From: JAYODZ01 sp965662735
Lineage (GTDB): Bacteria > Pseudomonadota > Alphaproteobacteria > RS24
Direction: 5' to 3'
Assembly: GCA_965662735.1 (NCBI GenBank)
Contig: CBFIIU010000001.1
Location: 175,444-239,443, forward strand
Length of the DNA stretch: 64,000 nt
The notes under the pieces were generated by a model that did no database searches, had not been told where the DNA came from, and saw only the letters and a list, made by a program, of their open reading frames with translations. Shown here piece after piece: positions 8,062-16,796 of the stretch; the first letter of the stretch is position 1, and each line of letters opens with the position of its first letter. A program made the position numbers and the translations under genes.

Positions 8062-8805
8062 TTAGCTTGGACGACGCGCCTCCGCTCGGAAGCGGCTCAG
8101 AAGTCCGGCGAGGCGGTTTGATATCAGTTTCCAATCCGATAAATAGTTTTGTGGAAACCTGAAAATGGCTTGCGCGGTGCGGCCAATGGTTAACCGTCCC
8201 TGACACCAAACAGAACCATCTGCATTCGGCGCGCAGATGATGAAGGGAGACGAAAATCCATCATCGGGCATCGTCTCAGGTTGGTAATAGGTGGCATCGC
8301 GATACAGGCTGCCAGATTTAAAAGGGGCCGATTTCAAGCCATATTCGACCGTCTCCGTAAACGCACCAATTTGCGGCACGAAAACCTCTTTCCAAAGGCG
8401 CTGAGGGGTCATGTCGCCCTCAATTTCGCTGAGCGAAAACAGAAGCAGCCTCGATTGGTTGGATAAATCGGCAAAGGCCGTTTCATCTGCGGCTTGGAAG
8501 CCACTGAGATCGGGCAGCAAGGCATGCAATTCGACGAAAGGATTTTCATAACTGCTGCGGTCATGTCCGTAGCGCGTATAATTTGCTGGAATCGAGAAAA
8601 GTGTGCCGCCAACCTCGATACGGATATCGCGGGTGAGCGCTGTGGGCGTCACTGTTTCGCCGCGAATTTGATCCAAGGTCGGACCAAAAAAATAGATCGA
8701 AAAGCCAAAAATAGACAATAAAATCAGCGCAAAGACGCCCATCACTAAGCGCCATAATGGCCATTCTTCTTCGACAATACTCTCGGACAAAAACCGCTTA
8801 ATCAT
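8062..8805 (-). CDS. Membrane-anchored protein of unknown function
   Basis: About 247 residues with one transmembrane helix near residues 20-45 (RLVMGVFALILLSIFGFSIYFFG) and a large C-terminal part, probably in the periplasm. The soluble domain contains VGGTLFSIPANYTRYG and paired cysteines in FIICAPNADGSVWCQG. No enzyme motif was recognised. The ATG at 8805 is preferred to a TTG at 8835. Genes of this layout occur as conserved hypothetical proteins in Alphaproteobacteria. It is convergent with DUF3126 and lies in front of the gamma-carbonic anhydrase, which reads the other way. Confidence 0.7.
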   Translation of the reverse strand: MIKRFLSESIVEEEWPLWRLVMGVFALILLSIFGFSIYFFGPTLDQIRGETVTPTALTRDIRIEVGGTLFSIPANYTRYGHDRSSYENPFVELHALLPDLSGFQAADETAFADLSNQSRLLLFSLSEIEGDMTPQRLWKEVFVPQIGAFTETVEYGLKSAPFKSGSLYRDATYYQPETMPDDGFSSPFIICAPNADGSVWCQGRLTIGRTAQAIFRFPQNYLSDWKLISNRLAGLLSRFRAEARRPS

Positions 8806-8974
8806 AACCACGTACTCAAAACCGCCCCTCGACAAATAGGGCTGGATTTATGCTGTATATTTCGTCACCATAGAAACTTCAATGAAATGCGCAAGGCGGA
8901 TTTTCAATTTGTGATAATCCTCTCAGTCCTCTGCCCTGTGCCTATTTCAAAATGTGATATGAAGGAAGAACGTC

Positions 8975-9511
8975 ATGGCTGTGTATCGTCTAGGAGAGCG
9001 GGAGCCGCAGTTTCCGGCCTCTGAGAATTACTGGGTTGCTGAAAGCGCGACATTAATTGGAGATGTTTATCTCGATGAAAATGCGAGCGTTTGGTTTGGT
9101 GCGGTTTTACGCGGCGACAATGAGCGGATCACCATTGGTGCGGGATCAAATGTGCAGGACGGTAGCGTTATGCACACGGATATGGGTTTCCCGCTGACAT
9201 TAGGGCGCCGTGTTACTGTGGGTCATCAGGCCATGTTGCATGGGTGTACGGTCGGCGATGATAGCTTGATCGGCATCGGTGCCACTGTCTTAAATGGCGC
9301 AAAAATTGGCAGCAATTGTTTGATCGGCGCGCATGCGTTGATCGGAGAAGGCAAAGAAATACCCGATAATTCGATGGTGCTTGGTATGCCCGGAAAGATT
9401 GTACGAACCCTTGAAGAGGGCAATCGCGCCATCATGCAGGCGATGGCAGAACATTATGTCGAAAATTGGAAGCGTTATCGACGCGACCTGGTCAAGGTCG
9501 TAACGGAATAA
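8975..9511 (+). CDS. Gamma-carbonic anhydrase family protein
   Basis: A 178-residue left-handed beta-helix protein of the gamma-carbonic anhydrase family (YrdA/PaaY/CaiE group). It opens with SATLIGDVYLDENASVWFGAVLRGDNERITIG, and the three zinc-ligand histidines are in SVMHTDMG, VGHQAML and LHGCTVGD. Active members hydrate CO2 as trimers in the cytoplasm; many bacterial homologues have little measured activity. The ATG is preceded by GAAGGAAG. The GMC oxidoreductase starts 31 bases downstream after a small direct repeat (ACGGAATAA twice), and they may be co-transcribed. Confidence 0.9.
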   Translation: MAVYRLGEREPQFPASENYWVAESATLIGDVYLDENASVWFGAVLRGDNERITIGAGSNVQDGSVMHTDMGFPLTLGRRVTVGHQAMLHGCTVGDDSLIGIGATVLNGAKIGSNCLIGAHALIGEGKEIPDNSMVLGMPGKIVRTLEEGNRAIMQAMAEHYVENWKRYRRDLVKVVTE

Positions 9512-9542
9512 CGGATTCGTGACGGAATAAGGAGAAGAACAA

Positions 9543-11189
9543 ATGGCATCATCTGAACGAAAAGAAGTCGACTACATCATCGTGGGGGCCGGCAGTGCGG
9601 GCTGTGTGCTTGCGGCGCGGTTGTCGGAAGATGAGAAAAATCAGGTTTTGCTGATTGAGGCAGGGGGGCAAGATAAAAATTTGTTCATTCATATGCCCGC
9701 CGGTTATGCCCGCCTCGTGCCCGAGGCCAATGATCAAAATTATGGTTTCGAGACAGAAGCCGAGCCGAGCTTAGGTGGGCGTCAGATGTACTGGCCGCGC
9801 GGGCGCGGTTGGGGGGGGTCGTCCAGCATAAATGCCATGGTTTATATTCGTGGCCATGCGTGGGATTACGACCACTGGAACCAACTCGGAAATGCCGGAT
9901 GGTCTTACGCATCGGTCTTGCCCTATTTCAAGCGGGCTGAAACTTTTAGTGGGGACGGTGATCCGGAATATCACGGAACCGATGGCCCCTTGCATGTGAA
10001 GAAATCAGATCGCGAGAATGATCCGCTTCTTGACGTTTTTGTGGAAGCTGGACAGCAGGCTGGTCTGCCCTTGACCCATGACTTTAACGGGCGTCAGCAA
10101 GAAGGTGTGGCGCGATACGAGCATACAATTAAAGGCACCAAGCGGTGCAGCGCGGCGCAGGCTTATTTGCACCCGGCTTTAAAGCGCCCCAATTTGCAGA
10201 CGATGACCGACCTCACAGTCGATCGTGTGGCCTTTGAGGGCAAAAAAGCGATTGGGGTGTATGTTCACAAAGACGGAGAGCGTCAGCTTATTCGTGCCCG
10301 TTGCGAGGTTATCCTGTCAGCGGGGGCGTTGAACTCGCCGCAAATTTTAATGCGAAGTGGGGTTGGTGATCCCGACGATCTAGCACCTCACGGTATCTCA
10401 GTTGTTCACGCGCTTTCGGGTGTCGGTAAAAATTTGCAAGACCATTACGGTGTGGTGAGCCAATTTTCCAGCACCCAAGCGGTGACTTTGCATCGGTCGG
10501 CCAGTTGGCTGCGTCAACAATGGGCGGGAATACAATATTTATTGCTCGGTCAGGGTGATGCGAGCTTTCCGCCGACTGCGGGAGGGGCTTTTTTGAAATC
10601 GCATCCGTCGAAAGATATTCCAGATGCGCAAGTGCATTATGTGTCGATCGCAATGGCCGATAGTCATGGGCGTGGCGACTTGCCCAAGCGACATGGGTTT
10701 TCGAGCATTGTGTATTGTTGCCGTCCGCAAAGCCGTGGCTATATCGCGCTCAAAGGGGCAGATCCTGATTTACCGCCAGCCCTCTATCCCAATTATTTAA
10801 CCGAGGATGTTGATATTGTGGATTTGCGGAATGCCTTTAGAGAAACCAGACGGATTTTCATGCAGCCCGCCTTTGACCCCTATCGGGGCGAGGAATTGAA
10901 ACCGCATTCTGGGGTGAATGTCGACGATGATGCGGAGTTGGATCAATGGATCCGCGCCACAGGCGAGACGCTCTATCACCCTGTCGGGACGTGTAAAATG
11001 GGAACCGACGCGGAAGCGGTCACGGATGCGCATGGGCAAGTCCATGGCGTTGGCGGCCTTCGGGTTGTTGATGCTTCTTTGATGCCGACATTAATTGGCG
11101 GCAATACAAACGCGCCCACCATTATGATGGCAGAGAAGATTTCCGATCATATTCGGGGGCGTGCGTTCTTGCCGAATGTCGATGTGTAA
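9543..11189 (+). CDS. GMC family oxidoreductase (choline dehydrogenase-like)
   Basis: A 548-residue flavoprotein. The FAD-binding fold begins with YIIVGAGSAGCVLAARLSED, followed by the GMC signature regions YWPRGRGWGGSSSINAMVYIRG near residue 80 and ILSAGALNSPQILMRSG near 260. The active-site His pair is in LYHPVGTCKMG and GGNTNAPTIMMAEK near the end. It is closest to choline and long-chain alcohol dehydrogenases (BetA, AlkJ), which oxidise primary alcohols to aldehydes; the substrate is not fixed by sequence. No betaine aldehyde dehydrogenase gene is nearby, so a choline role is not supported by context. An SD (AAGGAGAAG) precedes the ATG. Confidence 0.93.
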   Translation: MASSERKEVDYIIVGAGSAGCVLAARLSEDEKNQVLLIEAGGQDKNLFIHMPAGYARLVPEANDQNYGFETEAEPSLGGRQMYWPRGRGWGGSSSINAMVYIRGHAWDYDHWNQLGNAGWSYASVLPYFKRAETFSGDGDPEYHGTDGPLHVKKSDRENDPLLDVFVEAGQQAGLPLTHDFNGRQQEGVARYEHTIKGTKRCSAAQAYLHPALKRPNLQTMTDLTVDRVAFEGKKAIGVYVHKDGERQLIRARCEVILSAGALNSPQILMRSGVGDPDDLAPHGISVVHALSGVGKNLQDHYGVVSQFSSTQAVTLHRSASWLRQQWAGIQYLLLGQGDASFPPTAGGAFLKSHPSKDIPDAQVHYVSIAMADSHGRGDLPKRHGFSSIVYCCRPQSRGYIALKGADPDLPPALYPNYLTEDVDIVDLRNAFRETRRIFMQPAFDPYRGEELKPHSGVNVDDDAELDQWIRATGETLYHPVGTCKMGTDAEAVTDAHGQVHGVGGLRVVDASLMPTLIGGNTNAPTIMMAEKISDHIRGRAFLPNVDV

Positions 11190-11222
11190 TGGCTGATCGT
11201 AGATCGGCAGAAAGAGCGAGCA

Positions 11223-11828
11223 ATGAAACAGGTTGAGTTTTTTTTCGATTTATCGAGCCCATGGACCTATCTCGCCTTCAGTCGCCTGGAAGCACTGATC
11301 GCCCGTCAGCAGGCGGAGTTAATTTGGTATCCGATTTTGGTTGGTGGCGTGTTTAATGCGGTGAACGATAGTGTTTACGAACAGCGTGCAAATCCTAATC
11401 CGGTAAAGGGGCGTTATTACCTCAAAGACCTGCAGGACTGGGCGCGGTATTGCGAGGTGACAATCGGCCAGCCGCCGGTTTTTCCTGTTCGCGCGGTTGA
11501 GCTGATGCGCGCTGCCATTGTCGCGCAGGAGAAAAATTGTATATCGGCTTTTTGTTGGGCGGCGTTTAAATCCTATTGGGGTGAGCTTAAGGATGTGTCG
11601 CAAGTTGAAGAGCGCGCCGCGCTATGCGTGGCTGCGGGCATGGATCCCGTCGAGACAGAGCGACGTATCGCTGATGAGGATGTCAAAACACGCTTGCGCG
11701 AGAATACAGAATTATTGATCAGCCGAGGCGGTTTTGGCTCGCCCAGCTTTTTTGTAAACGGCAAAGACATGTATTTCGGCAATGATCGCTTGCCCCTATT
11801 GGAACACGCGTTGGCGGCGCTCGACTAA
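11223..11828 (+). CDS. 2-hydroxychromene-2-carboxylate isomerase family (DsbA-like fold)
   Basis: A 201-residue thioredoxin-fold protein of the HCCA isomerase/GST-kappa group. The N-terminal FFFDLSSPWTYLAFSRLEAL has the Ser that binds glutathione and acts in catalysis, and the C-terminus has the expected FGSPSFFVNGKDMYFGNDRL. NahD-type members isomerise an intermediate of naphthalene breakdown using glutathione, but no other naphthalene genes are here, so a general glutathione-dependent isomerase is a safer call. Its TAA overlaps the ATG of the rhomboid gene (TAATG), so the two are translationally coupled. Confidence 0.87.
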   Translation: MKQVEFFFDLSSPWTYLAFSRLEALIARQQAELIWYPILVGGVFNAVNDSVYEQRANPNPVKGRYYLKDLQDWARYCEVTIGQPPVFPVRAVELMRAAIVAQEKNCISAFCWAAFKSYWGELKDVSQVEERAALCVAAGMDPVETERRIADEDVKTRLRENTELLISRGGFGSPSFFVNGKDMYFGNDRLPLLEHALAALD

Positions 11829-12610
11829 TGTCGCATGTGATGGGTTGGCAAGCGCCACCGGAAAATGATCAACGTGCTATTCGCGTACCGCGCGGGGTCT
11901 TAATTTTGGCGGCGACTTTGCTCGCAATCCATTTCTGTGTGCAGCTCGTTTCACCCGCGTTTTGGCAAGATATTTTTCTGTTTGCTGGCTTGTTTCCGGA
12001 ACGTTTCTCAGGAGCTATGGGAAGCACCTTAACGGGTGGGTGGGGCCACGGGATGGGGACTTTGGTCAGCTATAATTTTCTCCACGGAAGCTGGGAGCAT
12101 GTGGGGGTGAATGTGTTGTGGTTGGTGGCTTTTGGGGCGCCGATCGCTAAGCGCATGGGATCGGTTCGATTTTTTCTTCTGTTTTTGCTGTCGGGCATGA
12201 TCGGCGGTTTGGCCGAGGTGCTCACAAGCGCGCCCGACAATATGTTGGTTCCCATCGTCGGGGCATCGGCGGGCGTGGCGGGTTTGCTCGGGGGCGCGTG
12301 CCGTTTTGCCTTTTCATCGGCGCATCGACGGGCTCCATGGCCGTCGCGCCTGCCCTTGCTGGGCTATGTGCAAACACTGAAACAACCCTCTGCACTGGCC
12401 ATTATCGCCGTTTGGCTGGTGATTAATCTTTTTGCGGCGGTTTTGGGGCCATCGGGCCTGATGTCGCCGGATGGTCTGCCGGTTTATGTGGCTTGGGTGG
12501 CTCATTTGGCTGGTTTTATGGGTGGATTTTTTGCCATTGGGCTGGTCGATCGTCCGCCTCTGTCTTTGTCGGGAGGCGTTGGCCGCGTCGATTATGGGAG
12601 TTGGCGCTAA
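11828..12610 (+). CDS. Rhomboid family intramembrane serine protease
   Basis: A 260-residue inner-membrane protein with about six transmembrane helices. The catalytic Ser is in IVGASAGVAGLLGG and the His in VAWVAHLAGFMGGFF, and the HGSWEHVGVNVLWL segment matches the conserved HxxxN helix of the family. Rhomboids cut single-pass membrane proteins within the bilayer; the client here is unknown. It starts one base inside the stop codon of the preceding isomerase gene. The CBS protein follows after about 70 bases. Confidence 0.92.
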   Translation: MSHVMGWQAPPENDQRAIRVPRGVLILAATLLAIHFCVQLVSPAFWQDIFLFAGLFPERFSGAMGSTLTGGWGHGMGTLVSYNFLHGSWEHVGVNVLWLVAFGAPIAKRMGSVRFFLLFLLSGMIGGLAEVLTSAPDNMLVPIVGASAGVAGLLGGACRFAFSSAHRRAPWPSRLPLLGYVQTLKQPSALAIIAVWLVINLFAAVLGPSGLMSPDGLPVYVAWVAHLAGFMGGFFAIGLVDRPPLSLSGGVGRVDYGSWR

Positions 12611-12678
12611 CGGGCGGTGTGAATTGTTCTTGCGAGCTGTGTCATTCTGTCGCACTATAGCGATGAGGAGGGGGAGCC

Positions 12679-13110
12679 GTGACAATATCAGCAATTTTGA
12701 AACAAAAGGGCGGGGACGTTATTCAGGTCGCACAAAATGCGTCTGTGTCCGAAGCTATTTCGATCATGACGCAAAAGCGCATTGGGGCGCTGGTGATTAA
12801 TGGAACCCATCATGCCTGCATGGGCATCTTATCGGAGCGCGATGTGATGCGGGCCTTGCATCAACTCGGCGCATCAGCGATTGACCAGCCGGTTCACACA
12901 TTGATGAGTAAAAACCTGATCACCATTACGCGAAACATGGCGGTCGATGAAGCCATGGCTCTGATGACAGGCTATCGGTGCCGACATTTACCGGTGATCG
13001 AGGAGGGGCAGCTGCTCGGCATGGTGTCGATCGGCGACCTCGTGAATTATAAGATTTCGGAGACCAGCCGCGAAGCGGACGCTCTCAAGTCTTATATTCA
13101 AAATGGTTAG
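12679..13110 (+). CDS. CBS-domain pair protein
   Basis: A 143-residue cytoplasmic protein made of two CBS motifs (roughly residues 5-60 and 72-130), with LSERDVMRAL and GMVSIGDLVNYKI as the typical ends of each motif. CBS pairs bind adenosine nucleotides or S-adenosyl compounds and usually act as sensors. The start is GTG at 12679 after GAGGAGG. Its stop overlaps that of hisI by four bases in a convergent arrangement. Target unknown. Confidence 0.92.
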   Translation: MTISAILKQKGGDVIQVAQNASVSEAISIMTQKRIGALVINGTHHACMGILSERDVMRALHQLGASAIDQPVHTLMSKNLITITRNMAVDEAMALMTGYRCRHLPVIEEGQLLGMVSIGDLVNYKISETSREADALKSYIQNG

Positions 13111-13583
13111 AGCTTTGTGGGGTTAGGCGCGTCGCCATAAACGTCGACGGGATCGAAGACTTTGTCGGTTTCTTCAAACGTCAGAGGAACCGGGCCCTGT
13201 TGGCTTTGGCCTGTTGGCAATGAGCGATAAAAACATGACCGATAGCCGACATGGCAGCTGGCGCCAGAACCGCCAACAGAAACGCGGATCCAAACGCAGT
13301 CTTGATCATCATCAATCCGCATTTCAATAATTTTCTGAACGAGACCGCTGGTCGCCCCTTTGTGCCAAATCTGTTCACGCGAGCGACTATAATAATGCGC
13401 TTCTCCCGTTTCGATGGTGCGGGTGAGGGCGTCGCTATTCATATAGCCATGCATCAACACTTCGCCGCTCTCGAAATCGGTCGTCACGACAGGGATAAGA
13501 CCCTGCGCGTCAAATTTCGGCGCAAGCTCATGGCCCTCTTCGACCTGTTCGATGGAAATGCGCTGGGCAAATAAGTTCGTCAT
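13107..13583 (-). CDS. hisI: Phosphoribosyl-AMP cyclohydrolase
   Basis: Opens the adenine ring of phosphoribosyl-AMP in the third step of histidine synthesis, in the cytoplasm. The 158-residue protein has GLIPVVTTDFESGEVLMHGYMN, the SRSREQIWHKGATSG motif and the metal-binding DDDQDCVWIRV with a second Cys pair in SCHVGYRSCFYR. The start at 13583 (MTNLFAQR) fits family length better than the upstream codon at 13604. It has no HisE domain, so phosphoribosyl-ATP pyrophosphatase must be encoded elsewhere. It follows folE on the same strand after 88 bases. Confidence 0.95.
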   Translation of the reverse strand: MTNLFAQRISIEQVEEGHELAPKFDAQGLIPVVTTDFESGEVLMHGYMNSDALTRTIETGEAHYYSRSREQIWHKGATSGLVQKIIEMRIDDDQDCVWIRVSVGGSGASCHVGYRSCFYRSLPTGQSQQGPVPLTFEETDKVFDPVDVYGDAPNPTKL

Positions 13584-13671
13584 GCGCCGTTTACTACCGC
13601 TCAAAGATAATTTTGTCGAGTTTTTTGTCGCCTCTGGACGTGCAATTTAGGGATCGGGGCTAACGCCGCGA

Positions 13672-14292
13672 TTACTTAATCATCGCCAGAAAGCGGGCTT
13701 CCATTCGCGGGTCATCCGCAAACACACCGGTAAACTGGGTCGTGATGGTTGCCACATCAGGTTTTTTAATGCCCCGTGTGGTCATGCACTGGTGTTTCGC
13801 ATCTACTAAAATAGCCACGCCGGCCGGCTCTAATACGCGCTGAATGCAATCGACAATTTGAGCCGTCATGGTTTCTTGTGTTTGCAGGCGCTTCGCAAAA
13901 ATTTCAATCACTCGCGCCAGTTTTGAGATACCGACCACTTTATCGACAGGCATATAGGCAATATGTACCTTGCCCAAAATCGCGACCATATGATGCTCGC
14001 AATGGCTCTCCAGCGCGATATCGCGCAACATCACCATGTCGTCATAGCCTTCGACATCCTCAAAGGTGCGTCCGAGCACTTCTTCTGGGTTCTCGTGATA
14101 GCCCGCAAAAAACTCTTCATACGCACTGACAACGCGTTTTGGTGTGTCCACCAAACCTTCACGATCAGGATTGTCCCCCGCCCATGCAATAAGTGTCCGT
14201 ACAGCAGCTTCAGCTGCTTCTCTTGATGGTTTATCCACTTTTACTTCCCGCTCGTTTACGCCGGCTTTCGATCCACTCGTCAGTGCGTCCAT
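13672..14292 (-). CDS. folE: GTP cyclohydrolase I
   Basis: Converts GTP to dihydroneopterin triphosphate, the first step of folate synthesis. At 206 residues it is typical type I. Zinc and catalytic residues are visible in ALESHCEHHMVAILGKVHIA and KHQCMTTRGI, and the N-terminal part has DREGLVDTPKRVV. The first 25 residues (MDALTSGSKAGVNEREVKVD) form a poorly conserved extension. An inverted repeat, GCGAGA/TCTCGC at 14310-14327, lies about 18 bases upstream of the start. hisI follows on the same strand. Confidence 0.95.
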   Translation of the reverse strand: MDALTSGSKAGVNEREVKVDKPSREAAEAAVRTLIAWAGDNPDREGLVDTPKRVVSAYEEFFAGYHENPEEVLGRTFEDVEGYDDMVMLRDIALESHCEHHMVAILGKVHIAYMPVDKVVGISKLARVIEIFAKRLQTQETMTAQIVDCIQRVLEPAGVAILVDAKHQCMTTRGIKKPDVATITTQFTGVFADDPRMEARFLAMIK

Positions 14293-14681
14293 GTTCTCGT
14301 CTCATTTCCGCGAGATTACATTCTCGCACTTCATGGCGCCCCAAGCCGTTTTGGTTTAACGCTTTTCACAGCAATTATGCCATGAACACGTGTTTTTGCC
14401 TCTCTCATTTTTCGCATAGTGTTTTGCAAAAATGATGTGACACATTTGCACAATCACAACGCCAAAGCGCAAAACATATGCCGATGCATAGATAGGCAAA
14501 CCATCCGAGGGGGTCAAGGTCTGCATCGTCAAACCAAGCTCGGGTTCATAGGTTTTTACGTCCCAAGGACCAATTTAGATCATGCGCCCTCAATAATACA
14601 AAGGCAAGGGACCTGCCGCCAATGTCGTGGCGGCCATCTGAGCGATTGCGAACTCACGGGATGATCAGTAAAGTGCGCCCC
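14293..14681. other. Intergenic region between divergent folE and cysS with two hairpins
   Basis: No gene is supported in these 389 bases. On the folE side there is an inverted repeat GCGAGA-ttacat-TCTCGC at 14310-14327. On the cysS side GCCGCC and GGCGGC at 14615-14634 form a hairpin around an 8-base loop; it has no T run and is not a terminator. The stretch must contain both promoters. No T-box-like element was found. Confidence 0.5.
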
Positions 14682-16043
14682 ATGGAGCTAAGGCTATACA
14701 ACAATCGAACGCGTGAGAAACAGGTTTTTCGGCCGCAAAAGCCCGATCTGGTGACCATGTATGTCTGTGGGCCAACTGTTTATGGGCCGGTTCATATCGG
14801 CAATGCCCGTCCTGCCGTGGTTTTTGATGTGCTTGCTGGCCTCTTGCGCCAGCTATACCCCAAGCTGGTTTATGCGCGTAATATCACCGATATTGACGAT
14901 AAGATTAACGCCAAAGCCCATGAAGCGCAGGTCGATATTTCGGAAATTTCTCAAAAATACACCCTGCAATATCACAGCGACATGAACGCTTTAGGGGTAC
15001 AAAAGCCAGATATTGAACCTTTTGCAACGCAACATATCGCCGATATTCAGGCGATGATCGAAACATTGATCGCGCGCGGTCACGCCTATATTGCCGAGGG
15101 GCATGTGTTGTTTGATGTATCCTCAGACCCCGACTATGGCTCTTTATCACGGCGCCAGCGCGATGAATTGATCGCCGGTGCGCGGGTCGACATCGCCCCT
15201 TACAAAAAAAATCCTGAAGATTTTGTCTTATGGAAGCCGTCAGAAGCGCATTTGCCCGGATGGCAGGGGCTGAAGCAGATCGACCAGCGGGGACGCCCGG
15301 GTTGGCATATCGAATGTTCGGCCATGATCGCCGCTCATTTCGGTGCAACAATTGATATTCATGGCGGTGGCATTGATCTTCAATTCCCCCATCACGAAAA
15401 CGAATGCGCGCAAAGTCGATGCGCGCATGGGGCACCGCTCGCCCAATATTGGTTGCATAATGGCATGTTGAATATCAATGGCGAGAAAATGTCGAAGTCT
15501 CGGGGCAATGTTGCCTTGATCATGGATTTGCTGACCCAATATCCGGGCGAGGTGATCCGCATGGCCTTATTGCAGGGGCACTATCGTCAGCCCATGGATT
15601 TTAACGATAAATTGCTGGATCAAAGCAAAGCAACGCTGGATCGCCTTTATGGGTTGTTGCGCGACTGCCCCGCGGACATTTTAGCCGAACCGGCGGGCCC
15701 ATGTGATGATGCGGTGATGGAAGCGCTGTGTGATGATCTCAACACGCCAAAGGCACTTGCCGCCCTATCAGCGCTGTCGAAACAGGTTGACCAAGAAGGC
15801 GGGTACCGTCGCTTATTGGCCGCTGGGCGCATGCTCGGTCTTTTTCAGCACACGCCCGAGAGCTGGTTTCAAGGATTGGATGCGGTCGATGCCGATCGGG
15901 TCGAGGCGCTGGTTGCAGCCCGTGCGCAGGCACGCGCCGCGAAAGATTTCGCCGCCGCCGATGCGGCCCGAGACGAGCTCACCCGTATGGGGATTACCAT
16001 TGAAGATACGCCTCAAGGAACGCTCTGGCGGCTCGCCAGATAA
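14682..16043 (+). CDS. cysS: Cysteinyl-tRNA synthetase
   Basis: Charges tRNA-Cys with cysteine in the cytoplasm. Class I signatures are HIGNAR in the first motif (preceded by MYVCGPTVYG) and EKMSKSRGN for KMSKS. Zinc ligands are visible as Cys in MYVCGP, Cys in WHIECSAM and HHENECAQ. The C-terminal part after about residue 340 includes the helical and anticodon-binding region. The start MELRLYNNRT at 14682 matches the family; in-frame ATGs at 14661 and 14622 are possible but lack better ribosome sites. It is the first gene of an operon with an Fe-S scaffold, yidD and thrS. Confidence 0.95.
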   Translation: MELRLYNNRTREKQVFRPQKPDLVTMYVCGPTVYGPVHIGNARPAVVFDVLAGLLRQLYPKLVYARNITDIDDKINAKAHEAQVDISEISQKYTLQYHSDMNALGVQKPDIEPFATQHIADIQAMIETLIARGHAYIAEGHVLFDVSSDPDYGSLSRRQRDELIAGARVDIAPYKKNPEDFVLWKPSEAHLPGWQGLKQIDQRGRPGWHIECSAMIAAHFGATIDIHGGGIDLQFPHHENECAQSRCAHGAPLAQYWLHNGMLNINGEKMSKSRGNVALIMDLLTQYPGEVIRMALLQGHYRQPMDFNDKLLDQSKATLDRLYGLLRDCPADILAEPAGPCDDAVMEALCDDLNTPKALAALSALSKQVDQEGGYRRLLAAGRMLGLFQHTPESWFQGLDAVDADRVEALVAARAQARAAKDFAAADAARDELTRMGITIEDTPQGTLWRLAR

Positions 16044-16067
16044 GACCCCGCGTCCTATACTCACCCC

Positions 16068-16496
16068 ATGAAAACCGATTTATACACTGATCGTCTTTTG
16101 CAGCTCACGGCTCAGATCTCGTGCATTGGCCATTTGGATGTGCCGCAGGCGCAGGCAAAGGCCGTCTCGAAATTATGCGGATCTGAAATCAGCGTTGAAG
16201 TGAATGTGGATGAGCAAGGCTGTGTCACGGAGTTCGCCCAGCAGCTTGCCGCCTGCGCGCTGGGGCAAACCAGCGCGTCGGTCGTTGCTCGCGAAATAAT
16301 TGGAACATCGGCAGATGAGTTTCGGGCCATTGCTGCCGAGATGCGGGCAATGCTCAAAGATAAGGGCGCCCCCCCTCAAGGCCGGTGGGCCGATTTGGCC
16401 GTGCTTGAAGGTGTGCAGGATTATCCAGCACGCCATGCATCGACCTTGCTGGTATTTGATGCCATCCTCACATGCTTCGATCAGTTGGGGGTGTAA
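16068..16496 (+). CDS. NifU/IscU-like iron-sulfur cluster scaffold protein
   Basis: A 142-residue protein related to the N-terminal domain of NifU and to IscU/SufU. Candidate cluster ligands are Cys in SKLCGSEI, Cys in LAACALGQTSASVV and a later Cys near the end, with the order seen in alphaproteobacterial relatives found next to yidD. Several typical IscU residues are missing, so true scaffold activity is not certain. It begins 25 bases after cysS and ends four bases before yidD, so it is clearly in that operon. Confidence 0.78.
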   Translation: MKTDLYTDRLLQLTAQISCIGHLDVPQAQAKAVSKLCGSEISVEVNVDEQGCVTEFAQQLAACALGQTSASVVAREIIGTSADEFRAIAAEMRAMLKDKGAPPQGRWADLAVLEGVQDYPARHASTLLVFDAILTCFDQLGV

Positions 16497-16499
16497 GAG

Positions 16500-16796
16500 A
16501 TGCGGTCGCTGATAATTCTGCCGATCCGTCTCTATCAGTGGCTCATCTCGCCGATTTTACCGCCCAGCTGCCGTTATTTGCCAAGCTGTTCGGAATATGC
16601 GGTCGAGGCGATAGAGCGACATGGCGCGTGGGCCGGGTTTTGGCTTGGCGTTCGACGCATTTTGCGCTGTCATCCGATCAAGATGCTGGGCGGCGGCGAT
16701 GGCTATGATCCGGTTCCTGTTGAGCTTTTGCCGCGGTCTTGGTATGCACCTTGCAAGAAACATATTATCCCCTCTTCTCGTGACGAAACTCAATGA
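16500..16796 (+). CDS. yidD: Membrane protein insertion efficiency factor YidD
   Basis: A 98-residue protein of the YidD family, which helps YidC-dependent insertion of inner-membrane proteins. The family pattern is clear: LPIRLYQWLISPILPPSCRY, then PSCSEYAVEAIERHG with conserved Cys, and RRILRCHPIKMLGGGDGYDPVP. An N-terminal amphipathic helix probably binds the membrane. It overlaps thrS by four bases (ATGA), suggesting translational coupling. In many genomes yidD sits by rnpA and yidC; here it is in the cysS-thrS operon, as in other Alphaproteobacteria. Confidence 0.95.
   Translation: MRSLIILPIRLYQWLISPILPPSCRYLPSCSEYAVEAIERHGAWAGFWLGVRRILRCHPIKMLGGGDGYDPVPVELLPRSWYAPCKKHIIPSSRDETQ

Noticed and set aside
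14293..14681. T-box or other riboswitch upstream of cysS
   Set aside because: No T-box sequence or specifier stem seen; such elements are also rare in Proteobacteria.
14905..15435. Long minus-strand frame inside cysS
   Set aside because: A shadow of a well-conserved synthetase gene.
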